From the NCBI GenBank assembly GCA_024509875.1, contig JAMPIV010019863.1:558001-622000 (forward strand): 64,000 nucleotides of DNA, given 5' to 3'. The notes below the pieces were generated by a model, which was not told where the DNA came from, made no database searches, and saw only the letters and a list, made by a program, of their open reading frames with translations. The position numbers and the translations under genes were made by a program. Positions 47,041-59,760 of this stretch are shown here, one piece after another. The stretch comes from Oreohelix idahoensis. Its lineage: Eukaryota > Mollusca > Gastropoda > Stylommatophora > Oreohelicidae. Every line of letters begins with the position of its first letter. The stretch's first letter is position 1.

Positions 47041-48300
47041 AGCTGAACATATGTATATACTCATAAGAGCCAGTCTGTAAAACCACAGACATACAACCTG
47101 TCCTCACAGCTGCTCGAAACTTCTCAGCACACACTCTCACTAACTAATCACCAACTAACTAACTAATGACCTCTGGTCATCTCAGCGTGGTGTGTTTCCT
47201 TGCCCCTCTCTGATTCGTTGACCCAAATCTTTTGGATTAAATTTATTGGTCAATCTTCGCTGTTCTCGAACATTCTATTTACGTCTCTAGATGATCACTC
47301 ACGTTTAGTAAACGTGAGCTGTGACCTTGAACTGTTGTCAGTAGCAATTCTTATTATTATTTTCATTCATTTTTTTTTCTTTGTGAGCTGTCCTAACTTT
47401 TTATCCCGTTCTAACAGTAGCACAAATAATGCTAGTGTAGGTCTCTCGGTGACATGTGGGTGGAGGGGGAGGGGGGGGGGGGGTAAAGGGGGGGTAGGGG
47501 TAGGGGGGAGGGGGGTAAGGCGGGGAATTTGTCTACTTTGAGTTGATTCTTGTTATCAAAGTATATATCTGAAGAAAAGCAGCGGGGATAAGAACCAAGC
47601 AGAAGCAAATTACATCTCAGCTTTATAGCTGTTGACTTCCCTGGATCCTTCAGAGCTCCCTACATATGAATACCGCATTTTAATGCCACGAATATTTCTT
47701 GGGTAATATTTCTATAACTTTCTAAACTATCATTTACTCCAAACATCTGGCCACAACTCTTGGACCACTACAGCTAATTATGAAGCCTAAGTCATAAAAT
47801 AGTTCGTTAAAAGATATATACAGTGCAATTGCAATTTACATTTTTTTTTACACAAAATTTTATACAAATTAAAGCTGTAACGTTGTTGGATTGGAAACTT
47901 AACAACAAAAACAACAACTTAATTAACGACGTTCATTAATGGGTGCTTGCGTACAACATAAGGTTTATAATAGTAAGACATGATCTCCATGACAACTGAT
48001 GGAACGGATGAGACATGCAGTCGTGGGACAAATAGTACAGAAAATACGTTGGTATTGTGTATGACAAGCACTGAGATAACCAGCTGATAGAGTTACAAGG
48101 CAGTCTTTGTTCTGTTACCCCAACGTCAACGAAACAAAGGAGACTTAAAGACACGAAGAAGATAGCTGAAGACAGACTTTAAAATGGACAAATAAAACAT
48201 GGAAATAACTTGCTTAGATGGCACAAAATAGGAAACGTTGGTGTGACCTGATTAAAGATATAGGCTCCATCTGGAACTAACGACTAATACTGCTGATGAT
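47041..48300. other. No gene; contains G-rich tract
   Basis: Apart from the G-rich stretch at 47456-47526, nothing is recognisable. Confidence 0.45.
47456..47526 (+). repeat. G-rich tract, G-quadruplex-forming potential
   Basis: At least six runs of four or more G separated by one to four bases (TAAA, TA, A) on the plus strand. Confidence 0.85.
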
Positions 48301-51300
48301 AGTGTGTCTGCATGTGTGGTTACATTTGTTGTATAGTGTGTGTGTGCATGTGTGGTTACGTTTGTTGTATAGTGTGTGAGTGTGCATGTGTGGTTACATT
48401 TGTTGTATAGTGTGTGTGTGCATGTGTGGTTACGTATGTTGTATAGTGTGTGTGTGGTTACGTATGTTGTATAGTGTGTGTGTGCATGTGTGGTTACGTA
48501 TGTTGTATAGTGTGCGTGTGTGGTTACGTATGTTGTATAGTGTGTGTGTGCATGTGTGGTTACATGTGTTGTATAGTGTGTGTGTGCATGTGTGGTTACG
48601 TATGTTGTATAGTGTGTGTGTGCATGTGTGGTTACGTATGTTGTATAGTGTGTGTGTGGTTACGTATGTTGTATAGTGTGTGTGTGCATGTGTGGTTACG
48701 TATGTTGTATAGTGTGTGTGTGCGTGTGTGGTTACGTATGTTGTATAGTGTGTGTGTGCATGTGTGGTTACGTATGTTGTATAGTGTGTGTGTGTGCATG
48801 TGTGGTTACGTATGTTGTATAGTGTGTGTGTGCATGTGTGGTTACGTATGTTGTATAGTGTGTGTGTGCATGTGTGGTTACGTATGTTGTATAGTGTGTG
48901 TGTGCATGTGTGGTTACGTATGTTGTATAGTGTGTGTGTGTGTGTGGTTACGTTTGTTGTATAGTGTGTGTGTGCATGTGTGGTTACGTATGTTGTATAG
49001 TGTGTGTGTGCATGTGTGGTTACGTATGTTGTATAGTGTGTGTGTGCATGTGTGGTTACGTATGTTGTATAGTGTGTGTGTGCATGTGTGGTTACGTATG
49101 TTGTATAGTGTGTGTGTGTGCATGTGTGGTTACGTATGTTGTATAGTGTGTGTGTGCATGTGTGGTTACGTATGTTGTATAGTGTGTGTGTGCATGTGTG
49201 GTTACGTATGTTGTATAGTGTGTGTGTGCATGTGTGGTTACGTATGTTGTATAGTGTGTGTGTGCATGTGTGGTTACGTATGTTGTATAGTGTGTGTGTG
49301 CATGTGTGGTTACGTATGTTGTATAGTGTGTGTGTGTGCATGTGTGGTTACGTATGTTGTATAGTGTGTGTGTGCATGTGTGGTTACGTATGTTGTATAG
49401 TGTGTGTGTGCATGTGTGGTTACGTATGTTGTATAGTGTGTGTGTGCATGTGTGGTTACGTATGTTGTATAGTGTGTGTGTGCATGTGTGGTTACGTATG
49501 TTGTATAGTGTGTGTGTGCATGTGTGGTTACGTATGTTGTATAGTGTGTGTGTGCATGTGTGGTTACGTATGTTGTATAGTGTGTGTGTGCATGTGTGGT
49601 TACGTATGTTGTATAGTGTGTGTGTGCATGTGTGGTTACGTATGTTGTATAGTGTGTGTGTGCATGTGTGGTTACGTATGTTGTATAGTGTGTGTGTGCA
49701 TGTGTGGTTACGTTTGTTGTATAGTGTGTGTGCATGTGTGGTTACGTATGTTGTATAGTGTGTGTGTGTGCATGTGTGGTTACGTATGTTGTATAGTGTG
49801 TGTGTGCATGTGTGGTTACGTATGTTGTATAGTGTGTGTGTGCATGTGTGGTTACGTATGTTGTATAGTGTGTGTGTGCATGTGTGGTTACGTATGTTGT
49901 ATAGTGTGTGTGTGCATGTGTGGTTACGTATGTTGTATAGTGTGTGTGTGCATGTGTGGTTACGTATGTTGTATAGTGTGTGTGTGTGCATGTGTGGTTA
50001 CGTATGTTGTATAGTGTGTGTGTGCATGTGTGGTTACGTATGTTGTATAGTGTGTGTGTGCATGTGTGGTTACGTATGTTGTATAGTGTGTGTGTGCATG
50101 TGTGGTTACGTATGTTGTATAGTGTGTGTGTGCATGTGTGGTTACGTATGTTGTATAGTGTGTGTGTGCATGTGTGGTTACGTATGTTGTATAGTGTGTG
50201 TGTGCATGTGTGGTTACGTATGTTGTATAGTGTGTGTGTGCATGTGTGGTTACGTATGTTGTATAGTGTGTGTGTGCATGTGTGGTTACGTATGTTGTAT
50301 AGTGTGTGTGTGCATGTGTGGTTACGTTTGTTGTATAGTGTGTGTGTGCATGTGTGGTTACGTTTGTTGTATAGTGTGTGTGTGCATGTGTGGTTACGTT
50401 TGTTGTATAGTGTGTGTGTGCATGTGTGGTTACGTATGTTGTATAGTGTGTGTGTGCATGTGTGGTTACGTATGTTGTATAGTGTGTGTGTGCATGTGTG
50501 GTTACGTTTGTTGTATAGTGTGTGTGTGCATGTGTGGTTACGTTTGTTGTATAGTGGGTGTGTGTGCATGTGTGGTTACATTTTTTGTATAGTGTGTGTG
50601 TGCATGTGTGGTTACGTATGTTGTATAGTGTGTGTGTGCATGTGTGGTTACGTATGTTGTATAGTGTGTGTGCATGTGTGGTTACGTATGTTGTATAGTG
50701 TGTGTGTGCATGTGTGGTTACGTATGTTTTATAGTGTGTGTGTGCATGTGTGGTTACGTATGTTGTATAGTGTGTGTGTGCATGTGTGGTTACGTATGTT
50801 GTATAGTGTGTGTGTGCATGTGTGGTTACGTATGTTGTATAGTGTGTGTGTGCATGTGTGGTTACGTATGTTGTATAGTGTGTGTGTGCATGTGTGGTTA
50901 CGTATGTTGTATAGTGTGTGTGTGCATGTGTGGTTACGTATGTTGTATAGTGTGTGTGTGCATGTGTGGTTACGTATGTTTTATAGTGTGTGTGTGTGCA
51001 TGTGTGGTTACGTATGTTGTATAGTGTGTGTGTGCATGTGTGGTTACGTATGTTGTATAGTGTGTGTGTGCATGTGTGGTTACGTATGTTGTATAGTGTG
51101 TGTGTGCATGTGTGGTTACGTATGTTGTATAGTGTGTGTGTGCATGTGTGGTTACGTATGTTTTATAGTGTGTGTGTGCATGTGTGGTTACGTATGTTGT
51201 ATAGTGTGTGTGTGCATGTGTGGTTACGTATGTTGTATAGTGTGTGTGCATGTGTGGTTACGTATGTTTTATAGTGTGTGTGTGTGCATGTGTGGTTACG

Positions 51301-51946
51301 TATGTTGTATAGTGTGTGTGTGCATGTGTGGTTACGTATGTTGTATAGTGTGTGTGTGCATGTGTGGTTACGTATGTTGTATAGTGTGTGTGTGCATTTG
51401 TGGTTACGTATGTTGTATAGTGTGTGTGCATGTGTGGTTACGTATGTTGTATAGTGTGTGTGTGCATGTGTGGTTACGTATGTTGTATAGTGTGTGTGTG
51501 CATGTGTGGTTACGTATGTTGTATAGTGTGTGTGTGTGCATGTGTGGTTACGTATGTTGTATAGTGTGTGTGTGTGCATGTGTGGTTACGTATGCTGTAT
51601 AGTGTGTGTGTGCATGTGTGGTTACGTATGCTGTATAGTGTGTGTGCATGTGTGGTTACGTATGTTGTATAGTGTGTGTGCATGTGTGGTTACGTATGTT
51701 GTATAGTGTGTGTGCATGTGTGGTTACGTATGTTGTATAGTGTGTGTGCATGTGTGGTTACGTATGTTGTATAGTGTGTGTGCATGTGTGGTTACGTATG
51801 TTGTATAGTGTGTGTGTGCATGTGTGGTTACGTATGTTGTATAGTGTGTGTGCATGTGTGGTTACGTATGTTGTATAGTGTGTGTGCATGTGTGGTTACG
51901 TATGTTGTATAGTGTGTGTGCATGTGTGGTTACGTATGTTGCATAG
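48301..51946. repeat. 36-bp GT-rich minisatellite, about 100 copies (3.6 kb)
   Basis: The unit contains GTGTGTGTGTGCATGTGTGG then TTACGTATGTTGTATA. Most units are 36 bp; 38-bp units (one more TG) occur at about 49104, 49322, 49754 and 49972, and 34-bp units dominate the last 300 bp (51620-51940). Units with TTTGTTG instead of TATGTTG cluster at the left edge and at 50320-50560. Units with a TATGTTTTATAG variant occur at 50730-51275. Since 36 = 3x12 and no frame has a stop, 300-540-codon ORFs open on both strands; these are by-products of the repeat. Confidence 0.98.
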
Positions 51947-52119
51947 CAGAGTTATATGTTAATATTAATGCTTATTTACGTTCTCAAGTTAATATCGTGT
52001 GAGGTCGTGTTTGTGTGTGTGTCTGTGTACGCGTGGTCGCGTGTATTGTACCGGGGAGCTTATGTTAATGTTAAAGCTTTGTTTACGATCACAAGTTTAA
52101 AAAGTGTGTATGTGTGTGT

Positions 52120-52161
52120 GTGTATGCGTGCGTGCGTGCGCGCGCGCGCGCGTGAGTGTGT

Positions 52162-52226
<65 letters not shown>
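52120..52226. repeat. Compound (CGTG)n/(CG)n/(TG)n microsatellite
   Basis: GCGTGCGTGC, then GCGCGCGCGCG, then about 32 TG units; alternating purine/pyrimidine throughout (Z-DNA-prone). Confidence 0.97.
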
Positions 52227-52229
<3 letters not shown>

Positions 52230-52794
52230 ACTTCTGAGAACGTGATGTTTTTTTTTAAATTTGAAAAAAAAAAAATTCTCAGTTGATAATAAAGCTTTCA
52301 TAACTCACACAATGACATATACAACGCACGCACGAGCACACATATTCACGCACACTAATTCGTAATAGCGAGTGTTCGGGACCCTCATGTCTCGTGACAT
52401 GAATATTCATGAAGTAGTCAGACCAATGAATTATTCAGCAGTGACAGTTAACGAAACGAAAGAATTTTTATTTTTATTATTTTTTTTTAATAACCTTTGC
52501 AGTACGAAGGTATTTTTCTGTTATCACGGCCACCATTAATAGCTGATTACCATTAGCACCACCATTATCAAACAACTACCACCATTACGCGAGTAAAATT
52601 GCACGTGTTACGGTAATGGCAAATGGGTCGTGTAATGGCACGTGCAGGCTACTGGCTTTGATACTGCGTCAACCTCGGTGCTCGTATGTGAGAGAAAGTA
52701 TAGGAACGTCATATCTTAAATCTGTACGTAACAGATTCATTCATTGTATGTAGCAGATAGGATAGAATAACATGAGCAGATAAAATAGTCAGGA
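52227..52794. other. No recognisable feature
   Basis: AT-rich, no supported frame. Confidence 0.45.
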
Positions 52795-53330
52795 TCGGAA
52801 ATAAAATATTTTGCCAGCATTATAGACACAGTTGGAGAGACAGACGCGGTCATCAAAGTATGGGAAAATAAGACAGACAAAAGGATCTTTCATTGCATTG
52901 GGACATATATGGAGATCACGAAAATAAGAATCTTCAACTCAAATGTGAAGTCAGTCCTATTGTATGGCTCTGAGACATGGAGAACAACAAAAACAACAAC
53001 CAGAAAGGTTACAGTCTTTCATAAATGGATGCTTGCGTAGAATAAGGAAGATTGAAATGGGTTGACCCGGTCACTAATGTGGAACTGATTGATGACAAGA
53101 ACTAGACAAGTGCCAGTAGAACAAGAGATTAGAAAAAGATGCTGGCGATGGATGGGACACACATTGAGGAAACGATGATAGCTTACAAGCCAGTCCTTGT
53201 TTTGGAACCCACAGGGAGAGTCAGGTTTAGGAAGACCGAGAAACAGATGGACAAGAGAACTAGACACAAAAATGAAGGAGATAAGGAATATGTGGAAAGA
53301 CAAGGAACCACGGAACGAATGGTAAGGGTC
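52795..53330 (+). pseudogene. LINE C-terminal fragment
   Basis: Frame segments read SIIDTVGETDAVIKVWENKT, then VKSVLLYGSETWRTTKTTTR (52948-53007). After stops come RKRCWRWMGHTLRK (53129-53170) and SGLGRPRNRWTREL (53220-53262). This is the typical post-RT end of invertebrate LINEs, here with several stops and shifts. It is a different family from the 7479-8026 relic, judging by the motifs. Confidence 0.75.
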
Positions 53331-53412
53331 AGGGGGCTACGGTCAGGGCAGGGTCAGGGGGCTACGGTCAGGTCAGGGTCAGGGTCAGGGGGCTACGGTC
53401 AGGTCAGGGGGC
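53328..53412. repeat. Minisatellite of GGTCAGG/GGGGGCTACGGTCAG units
   Basis: CAGGGGGCTACGGTCAGG recurs four times, interleaved with GGTCAGG hexamer/heptamer blocks. Confidence 0.9.
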
Positions 53413-53471
53413 TTGGCATAAGTTTGTTGGATGCCAGTGTTTCTTGGGGAGCTTGAGGGTGAGGGCCGTGA

Positions 53472-53532
53472 TGATGATGTTGATGATGTTGATGATGTTG
53501 ATGACGTTGATGATGTTGATGATGACGATGGT
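53472..53532. repeat. (GATGATGTT)n microsatellite
   Basis: GATGATGTT units with GACGTT and GATGACGATG variants. Confidence 0.95.
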
Positions 53533-53599
53533 AGTGATAAAATATCAAAATGAGATTAAATAGAAGAGGATAAAAAATGATATGAGAAACACAACGAGA

Positions 53600-53790
53600 G
53601 GAAATAGAGACGATAAACTGAGAAAAAGAGATACACAATGATACACTGAGAAAGAGACATACACGATGATAAACTGAGAAAGAGAGATAAGACGTTAATC
53701 AACCGAGAAAGAAAGATACACGTAAATAAACTAGGAAACAAGATACACGTTAATAAACTGGGAAAGGTGGAGAAACACATTGATAACTAG
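53600..53790. repeat. About 32-bp imperfect tandem repeat
   Basis: GATAAACTGAGAAAGAGA followed by TACACGATGAT/TACACGTTAAT recurs about six times with decay. Confidence 0.85.
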
Positions 53791-54429
53791 AAAAAAGGTT
53801 TGTGTCGAAGATAAAAATACTGCTGATTTAACACGTAATAGAGGGTAACAAATGGAACGTCATGATCGCCCATCCCAGCCGATAGAAATTCGACGATACG
53901 GCCACAATATAAAATGGTATGAATTTTTTTTTTTTTAAATATTTAAAAGTTCTGAACTTATAGCAACGGTCTGTTAAAAAAGATATGCTGTCTACTTGCA
54001 ATCATCCAAGAATATCCAAAGAATATACGAGTATACAGTATTCAGTATTGAAGAATAATGTGAGGAAGGTAGAAAATCAAATTAAACATTTTAAAATATA
54101 TATATGAATAAATTCTACATAAACCTGCAGTCTAATCCAGAATAGTGAAACCTCGACTTTCAATCACCCGGTTTCTGTAGAAACGAGAGTACGCATAATT
54201 AAAACTAGGTCAGCCAAGATGGCTGTCATCAGCGTCTGTTGGTTATAAGATGTCCAGGCTGCGTCTATCTAAGCCTGTATAAATCTTGTGGCGTGTCTCT
54301 CTATATCCGGACAAAAAAGTATTTGCTGATATTTGATTCCAGTAAGTCCAGTCATCTCTATTTCTCGTGCTCTGTTATTTCAGTGGAGAAGCAATGCCAG
54401 ACAGTTCTAGCTGTAGTGGTGCGATGTAG

Positions 54430-55300
54430 TCAATACTTCTTCTTCTTCTTCCTCCTCGTTCGTCCTAAAAAGGACGTTGGTTGCGTTGTGTCTGTTTACG
54501 CCGGAGCTGTGATATCTGCACCTTTCGGTCGACACATCCGACTTCAGCACGGCATTTTTTGGGACCGGGTTTGCCTTCCCTCTGCGATCCCTACTCTCTC
54601 AGCCAGACTGCAGTGATGCAGCCTGTTTCCAGGACCACCACGTGGAGGTGGAGTAGGGTCTTGGTCAGCTCTGGTTCGCTGACCCTGATGCAAGCAGTCA
54701 AGCTATGGATCGCTGACTGCATTCTCTATTGCTGCATGGTTACTAAAAAAACCTTCTAGTGTTAGTTGTTTGACTGCACTGGTAGTTTATGTGTGGCTGC
54801 AGGTATATATCGGTATGTATGTATGTATTCAGTCTAATGTTGATTCGGCATTATTCTGGCAACTCCTGCGACGTGGATGGTACCAATCAGGATCGGCCAA
54901 TGCCGCTCCTAGACCGGCTGCGTGCAGAGGGGAACTTCTGCATGGGCAACAGCTTGATCTCCATATAGCTGTGCCCAAGCTCGCGCCCTAGAGAGGACAC
55001 TCAAGCTTCACCCTATATATGTCAGCACAACACGGAAAGTAGCAGTTGCTTGTTATAAGCATCTTGCCCAACAGGCGTAGGGCATTGCGCCAGGTGCTAT
55101 TTACGAAAGTGGAATAGGTTCTAAGATACTACTGGACAGCTACCACCCGCTTTAAGCTGGGCAGCCCCCAGCCAATTTGGTGATGTCCCACCACTGTCTG
55201 CTTTCCCCATTGGGTGCATGGGGATTAAGGTCAAACCCGAACTGTGGACTGAACATTTCGCACCAAGCAATATTTACAAAACATGAAATAGTAGAAAGAA
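54430..55300 (+). other. Probable 5' leader of a LINE (inferred) with CTT tract
   Basis: A C/T-rich stretch (CTTCTTCTTCTTCCTCCTCG at 54439) precedes GC-richer sequence up to the endonuclease start at about 55310. The elevated GC and its position suggest the untranslated leader of the same LINE, but I have no second copy in the window to confirm it. Confidence 0.35.
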
Positions 55301-55306
55301 ACGAAC

Positions 55307-55553
55307 TATCAGACTGGAATGTTGGAAAGTCCGGACTATGTTGAGTGGATTATCCGAAAACCTACAGGATATAAACGATGTTAGGAAGACAGCTTTAATC
55401 AAACTTAAACGACTACAGGTAAATATAGCTGCACTTCAGGAAACGCGTCTGGCAGGCTCTGGAATGGTGAAAGAGAAGGACTACAAACGTTATTGGCAAG
55501 GAAAAGAGGTTAATAAGACTAGAGAACACGGAGTAAATTTTCGGGTAAAATAA
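55307..55553 (+). pseudogene. LINE endonuclease N-terminal fragment
   Basis: The frame runs WKVRTMLSGLSENLQDINDV and then KLKRLQVNIAALQETRLAGS, the start of an AP-like endonuclease domain (the Q-E-T motif carries the metal-binding Glu). WQGKEVNKTREHGVNFRVK follows, then the frame ends at 55553. The rest of the domain is missing. Such endonucleases nick target DNA for target-primed reverse transcription. Confidence 0.75.
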
Positions 55554-58330
55554 TCGCTAACTAAAATTGTTAAACCAGATGAGAATGGATCAGAACGCCT
55601 GTTAACGCTGTTAGTGCAGATCCTATATCCCTTGAAAGTGTGTATGCTTGTGGTAGATTTTTGATAGGGGAATTAAGACTAGGGTTGGTCCCTTCTGAAT
55701 AGATTAGAATAAATGATAGTCACAGTGAGAGATAACAATAGAACTAGATTTCCACGAGTGAGATGGTAGGAATAATAGAGGCTGTCCCTGAAATCGAGCA
55801 ATCTTCTCTCTCTCAGCCTATCTTCTACAACAGATTTAGAGGAGTCAGACAGTCTATCATAATATATATTAAATATATATATATATATATATATATCTCC
55901 ACTCACATTCACACACATATAAGTGACGACAGTTAGACGCACACACGTGGGAAAACTATAACAATGATTATATAGATATTTTGGAACGAGCTGACCAACA
56001 CGCTGATTAAGTTCAAGAGAATTTTAATTATCAGACTAAAAGTCCATCACAAAACATAAAATTTACATCAAGCATATACAAATAGTCATAAAATCAATGA
56101 ATTGCTGCAAGTATAATAGACCTATTGGTATGATCTTTTCCCTCGATGTATAGCCCACAGTCCCGTTAGAAGAAAAGTGATAGCCCCAAAGAGTCACGGA
56201 TACATACGATTTAGTCTAAGATTTCCCTTTAAAGGTATGAACAGACTTGGATACTCTGATCTATCCTAAGGAAGAATATTGTTAGCAACAAAACAAAACT
56301 TGCATAAAGAAATTTAAGACAGCAAAATGTGTGCCAAAATACAACAATAAAGGAATCACTCAGTCCTGCATTCACTCTATTCAGTCAGCCGTGATCACGT
56401 GCTTTCATTCATACTTACAGCTTTGGTAGCAACTTCTGGAAACACAATTTTTAGGACATGCACATACAGACTCTCCAATGCTAGTCTTGGCCAAGAGAAC
56501 CCCAGTTCCAAAAAGACGGGTTGAATTCACTGCTTCAGGGAAACGTTTTCTTGGTTATTCTTATTTTGGATGTCTGTTTAAGTCACATTAAAATTGTCCA
56601 GGCACGAACGTTAACAGCGAGCACAGTGTCAATAGCTTAGGTTCCTAGAAATGAGGAATGTCAGGTCGGTGCCTTATCTCTGTATAGGACTTTATTTGGT
56701 CACACCACCAGTGGTCAAAACTACGTCGGAATGTTACTGATAGTGATATTTACTTGCCACAAGGGCTGAAAATGTACTTGAGAGTTTGTGAAGAAATATG
56801 ATCTGGCTCAAAGGCACAGTATAAGCATTTAGTCCTTAAAAAAACCGTTAGTGAGAGTTGTACTCTGTCTATTTATGGAGACACACGCACTGTCAGACAG
56901 GTGTTAACTTGTAAACCCGCGTGGTTAAAAGTAAAATGTTTCTTCTCTCAATTGTACTCACACGCTGGCAAAGTTGGGTTACCCCAGTTTCACTGAATAA
57001 AGAAAAACAACATATAAAATACTTATACATACTATGTACTCGGTTATAACTTACATTATAAATTGCCAGCGTAGAGCTGGTCTTATCATTTAAAACTCCC
57101 GTGAAATAAAATCAGTCATCATGAATTAGAAATACATACGTATCTCGTCAATACTCATTGATGAATCAGTACAGTTATAAGTTAGTTTTAAAAATATTCT
57201 CGACTGAGTATTTAGCAGTTAAATTAAATTTATTTATAGCTGCATGAGTTTAAGCTAGAAATTATAATTTATTCTGCTTTCCACTGAAACACGTCACCTA
57301 GGGAATATAACAGACTTATAAATTCTTTCTTCTGCACAGAATCTTACTAGTAAAATGAAATAGGCGATTAATCACTTAAATCACTCACAAAATACTAGAT
57401 ATCTAATACATTTACCTCCACACAGAACTACAGACTAACACCATGAACTAGAATCATTCAATATATGGGTAGTCCAGAACTCGGCAAAATTGTCGAGCAA
57501 CTAGAACTTCGCAATGCACAAAATATTCCATCTAGCCCTAGCGATCTGTCTACTGCAAATTTTGGAGGACTCAATGAAATCAAGTTTCAAACTCTGGTTA
57601 ATATCTTAAACAGACAAAGGATGCGCGCTATTTCCAAAACCCCCTGTCTCCCCCTCTCCTCTTTCTCTCTCCCTCTCTTAACACTTCCCATTAACTAAGA
57701 CGTTACCCATAACTGCCAAACGTGCGTCTTCACACCTCACGCCCAGGACTGACCGTAGAGCGCCCGTGCCAGATGAAAATGCTAGACGATATGTCTCATT
57801 TCTGAGCTATGCAGATGGCAGTTTCTACACCTCTCCGAGAAACTCTTAACCAAGAGCGCCGTGTCATGAGAAAAGTGTAGACAAATGTCTACTATCATGT
57901 CTGACGAAATGAATTCTAACACTGTATCGTCTCGTGCAGGGACTGACATCTTATGTAATTAATGCGTTCTAGTATGAGAAAAAGAAACGGTAAAGTCAGA
58001 ATGGGAAAGTAAATTTTTCGCAAACGAACGAATGCGAAAAAACAGGAAAAGGATAAAAGAGCGATAATAAAGTAGAGGACACGGGTAGAAAAGAAAAGAA
58101 TATAGAAAATTTATTGATCATAGATCTCTATGCGACAATGCTCCTACATTGTACTCTGCCTTAGAAGATAAATACGGTCTACAAGAATCTATATAGCAAC
58201 AGTCATCAAAAGCACACTTAGGCAACAACAACTTGTTCTCTTTAGTGACGTCACCGCTAGAGTGGGTGCCGATAATGCTTCATGGCCTTCATTTCTGGGC
58301 AGGTTTGGTATTGGCAAGATGAATGAAAAT
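55554..58330. other. No recognisable gene
   Basis: AT-rich DNA with a TA run (55868-55894). A 77-codon frame at 57465-57698 shows no domain. Confidence 0.45.
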
Positions 58331-58680
58331 TAACAACGGCTCTTGGAGTTGTGTATTCATCATGTTCAGAAAAAAATCCAACCCAAAAAAGTAAGACAGC
58401 ACCGCTATAAACCATCAGCGGAGAGAAACTAACCGATAAGGGTAAGCAGAAGGAGAGGTGGATCGAGCACTACTTAAATTTTACGCTAGAGAGAATACCG
58501 TCACTCCTGTTGACCTTGATGCTGTCAAATGCCTGCCAACTATGGAGGAGCTGGATGCTGAACCAACATTGGAAGAAAACAACAAGGCCATTGGTAGCTT
58601 GGCCTCAGGCAAACCACGAGGCAGTAGTGGAATTCCTCCCGATTTAATAAAATGCTGTAAGAAAAATGCTGTTCCACTAG
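58330..58680 (+). pseudogene. LINE RT-entry fragment
   Basis: The frame includes ENTVTPVDLDAVKCLPTMEE, TLEENNKAIGSLASGKPRGS and SGIPPDLIKCCK. This is the linker and first RT block of an RTE/L1-like LINE. It ends in a tandem repeat at 58671 instead of continuing into RT. Confidence 0.75.
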
Positions 58681-58860
58681 ACCTATCTCTAGGTTCCACA
58701 CTTGTCGTCTCTTGTTCCACTAGACCTATCTCTAGGTTCAACACTTGTAATGCTATTACATCCCCTGCACATGATGCTGTGCCAGGGCTGTGAAGAGGAA
58801 ATTATCCCTCAAGACACTAGATCTTGCACTAGATCTGTCTCTAGGGTCCTCACTTGTTGT
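58671..58860. repeat. 43-bp minisatellite, locus 1
   Basis: TCCACTAGACCTATCTCTAG followed by GTTCCACACTTGTCGTCTCTTG: two good copies at 58675-58750 and diverged copies to 58860. The same unit is at 61130-61280. Confidence 0.9.
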
Positions 58861-59560
58861 AGTGAAGTGAATCTGTATGACAACACGCTCAAAATTTTCC
58901 CCGCTCATAAACTAGCTATCGTATTTTTAAATCTATAAATAACTACAGTATTTGAAGTTTGTCTGAGGGCCCAGTCAAATTTACCGCCAACAATTTATCT
59001 AGTGTATTTGAATTTGTCTAGGAAACAAGTCAAAAGTTACCGCCCACCGAAAAATTATCTGAGAGCATAGTACAAATTTAACAACCAATCAAATCGTTTC
59101 CTTTTCTTGTAGTGATAAGAAAATTTTGGTTGACGTGGAAATAATGCCTATTTTTTTGTTTTTGACCGAACGAATATATTTTATTTCCTAACAACTAAAG
59201 ATAGTTAAACAGTAGGAAATGTCTCAAATTATTGCGCTGATATTGCTTAACACATAAACATAAAGATTTCCTCATAATAAAATTATATTAACTTAGTAAA
59301 ATGGATTTTAGTAAGATTTTCATATCAGGGTAAGGCCCAATTTAATTACTTAAAAATTACATAGATTGAAATGCATAGGAATACCAAACGCATATCTATA
59401 TAGAACGATAGAGAACAATTGGCCGTTTAATTATCATCTTCCATAATTTAAATCGGTCCAATATTAAGGGTAATATCTAATATTAAAGGTTAGTTAGATT
59501 ATACAAACAGGATAATGAAAACGTAAGTCAAGATTTCTTGGGAAGACTTTTTGACTTTAC
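58861..59560. other. No recognisable feature
   Basis: Very AT-rich sequence with no frame or repeat of note. Confidence 0.45.
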
Positions 59561-59565
59561 TTCTG

Positions 59566-59760
59566 ATTGGGCGGGTGTAGTTCTATAAATAGTAACAACC
59601 TCTTGTAGTTTTCCGCCATTCAATTTTAAAACTTAGCACATAGCTGACCGAAGTAAAGACAGTATCGACCACGTCTTTTGCCTTCCTGGACTTGAAAGCA
59701 GTTCTAGATCCTTATGTGGGCCAGATTCAGCGTGTGTGTGTGCATAATTGCCTGAGGGTA
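59566..59760 (+). promoter_or_regulatory. Candidate RNA polymerase II promoter and first exon
   Basis: An inverted CCAAT (ATTGG, 59566-59570) overlaps a GC box (GGGCGGG, 59569-59575), and TATAAATA lies at 59584-59591. A start of transcription would fall near 59612-59620. A splice donor-like AGG|GTAAGG lies at 59755-59763, giving a possible short non-coding first exon. No downstream exon was identified, so this is a hypothesis. Confidence 0.3.

Noticed and set aside
48430..51602. Long ORFs (up to 540 codons) on both strands with 12-residue periods
   Set aside because: They follow directly from a 36-bp stop-free repeat; equal openness on both strands and absence of flanking coding sequence argue against a protein.
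48301..51946. CRISPR-like array
   Set aside because: The units are contiguous without unique spacers, there are no cas genes, and the DNA is eukaryotic.
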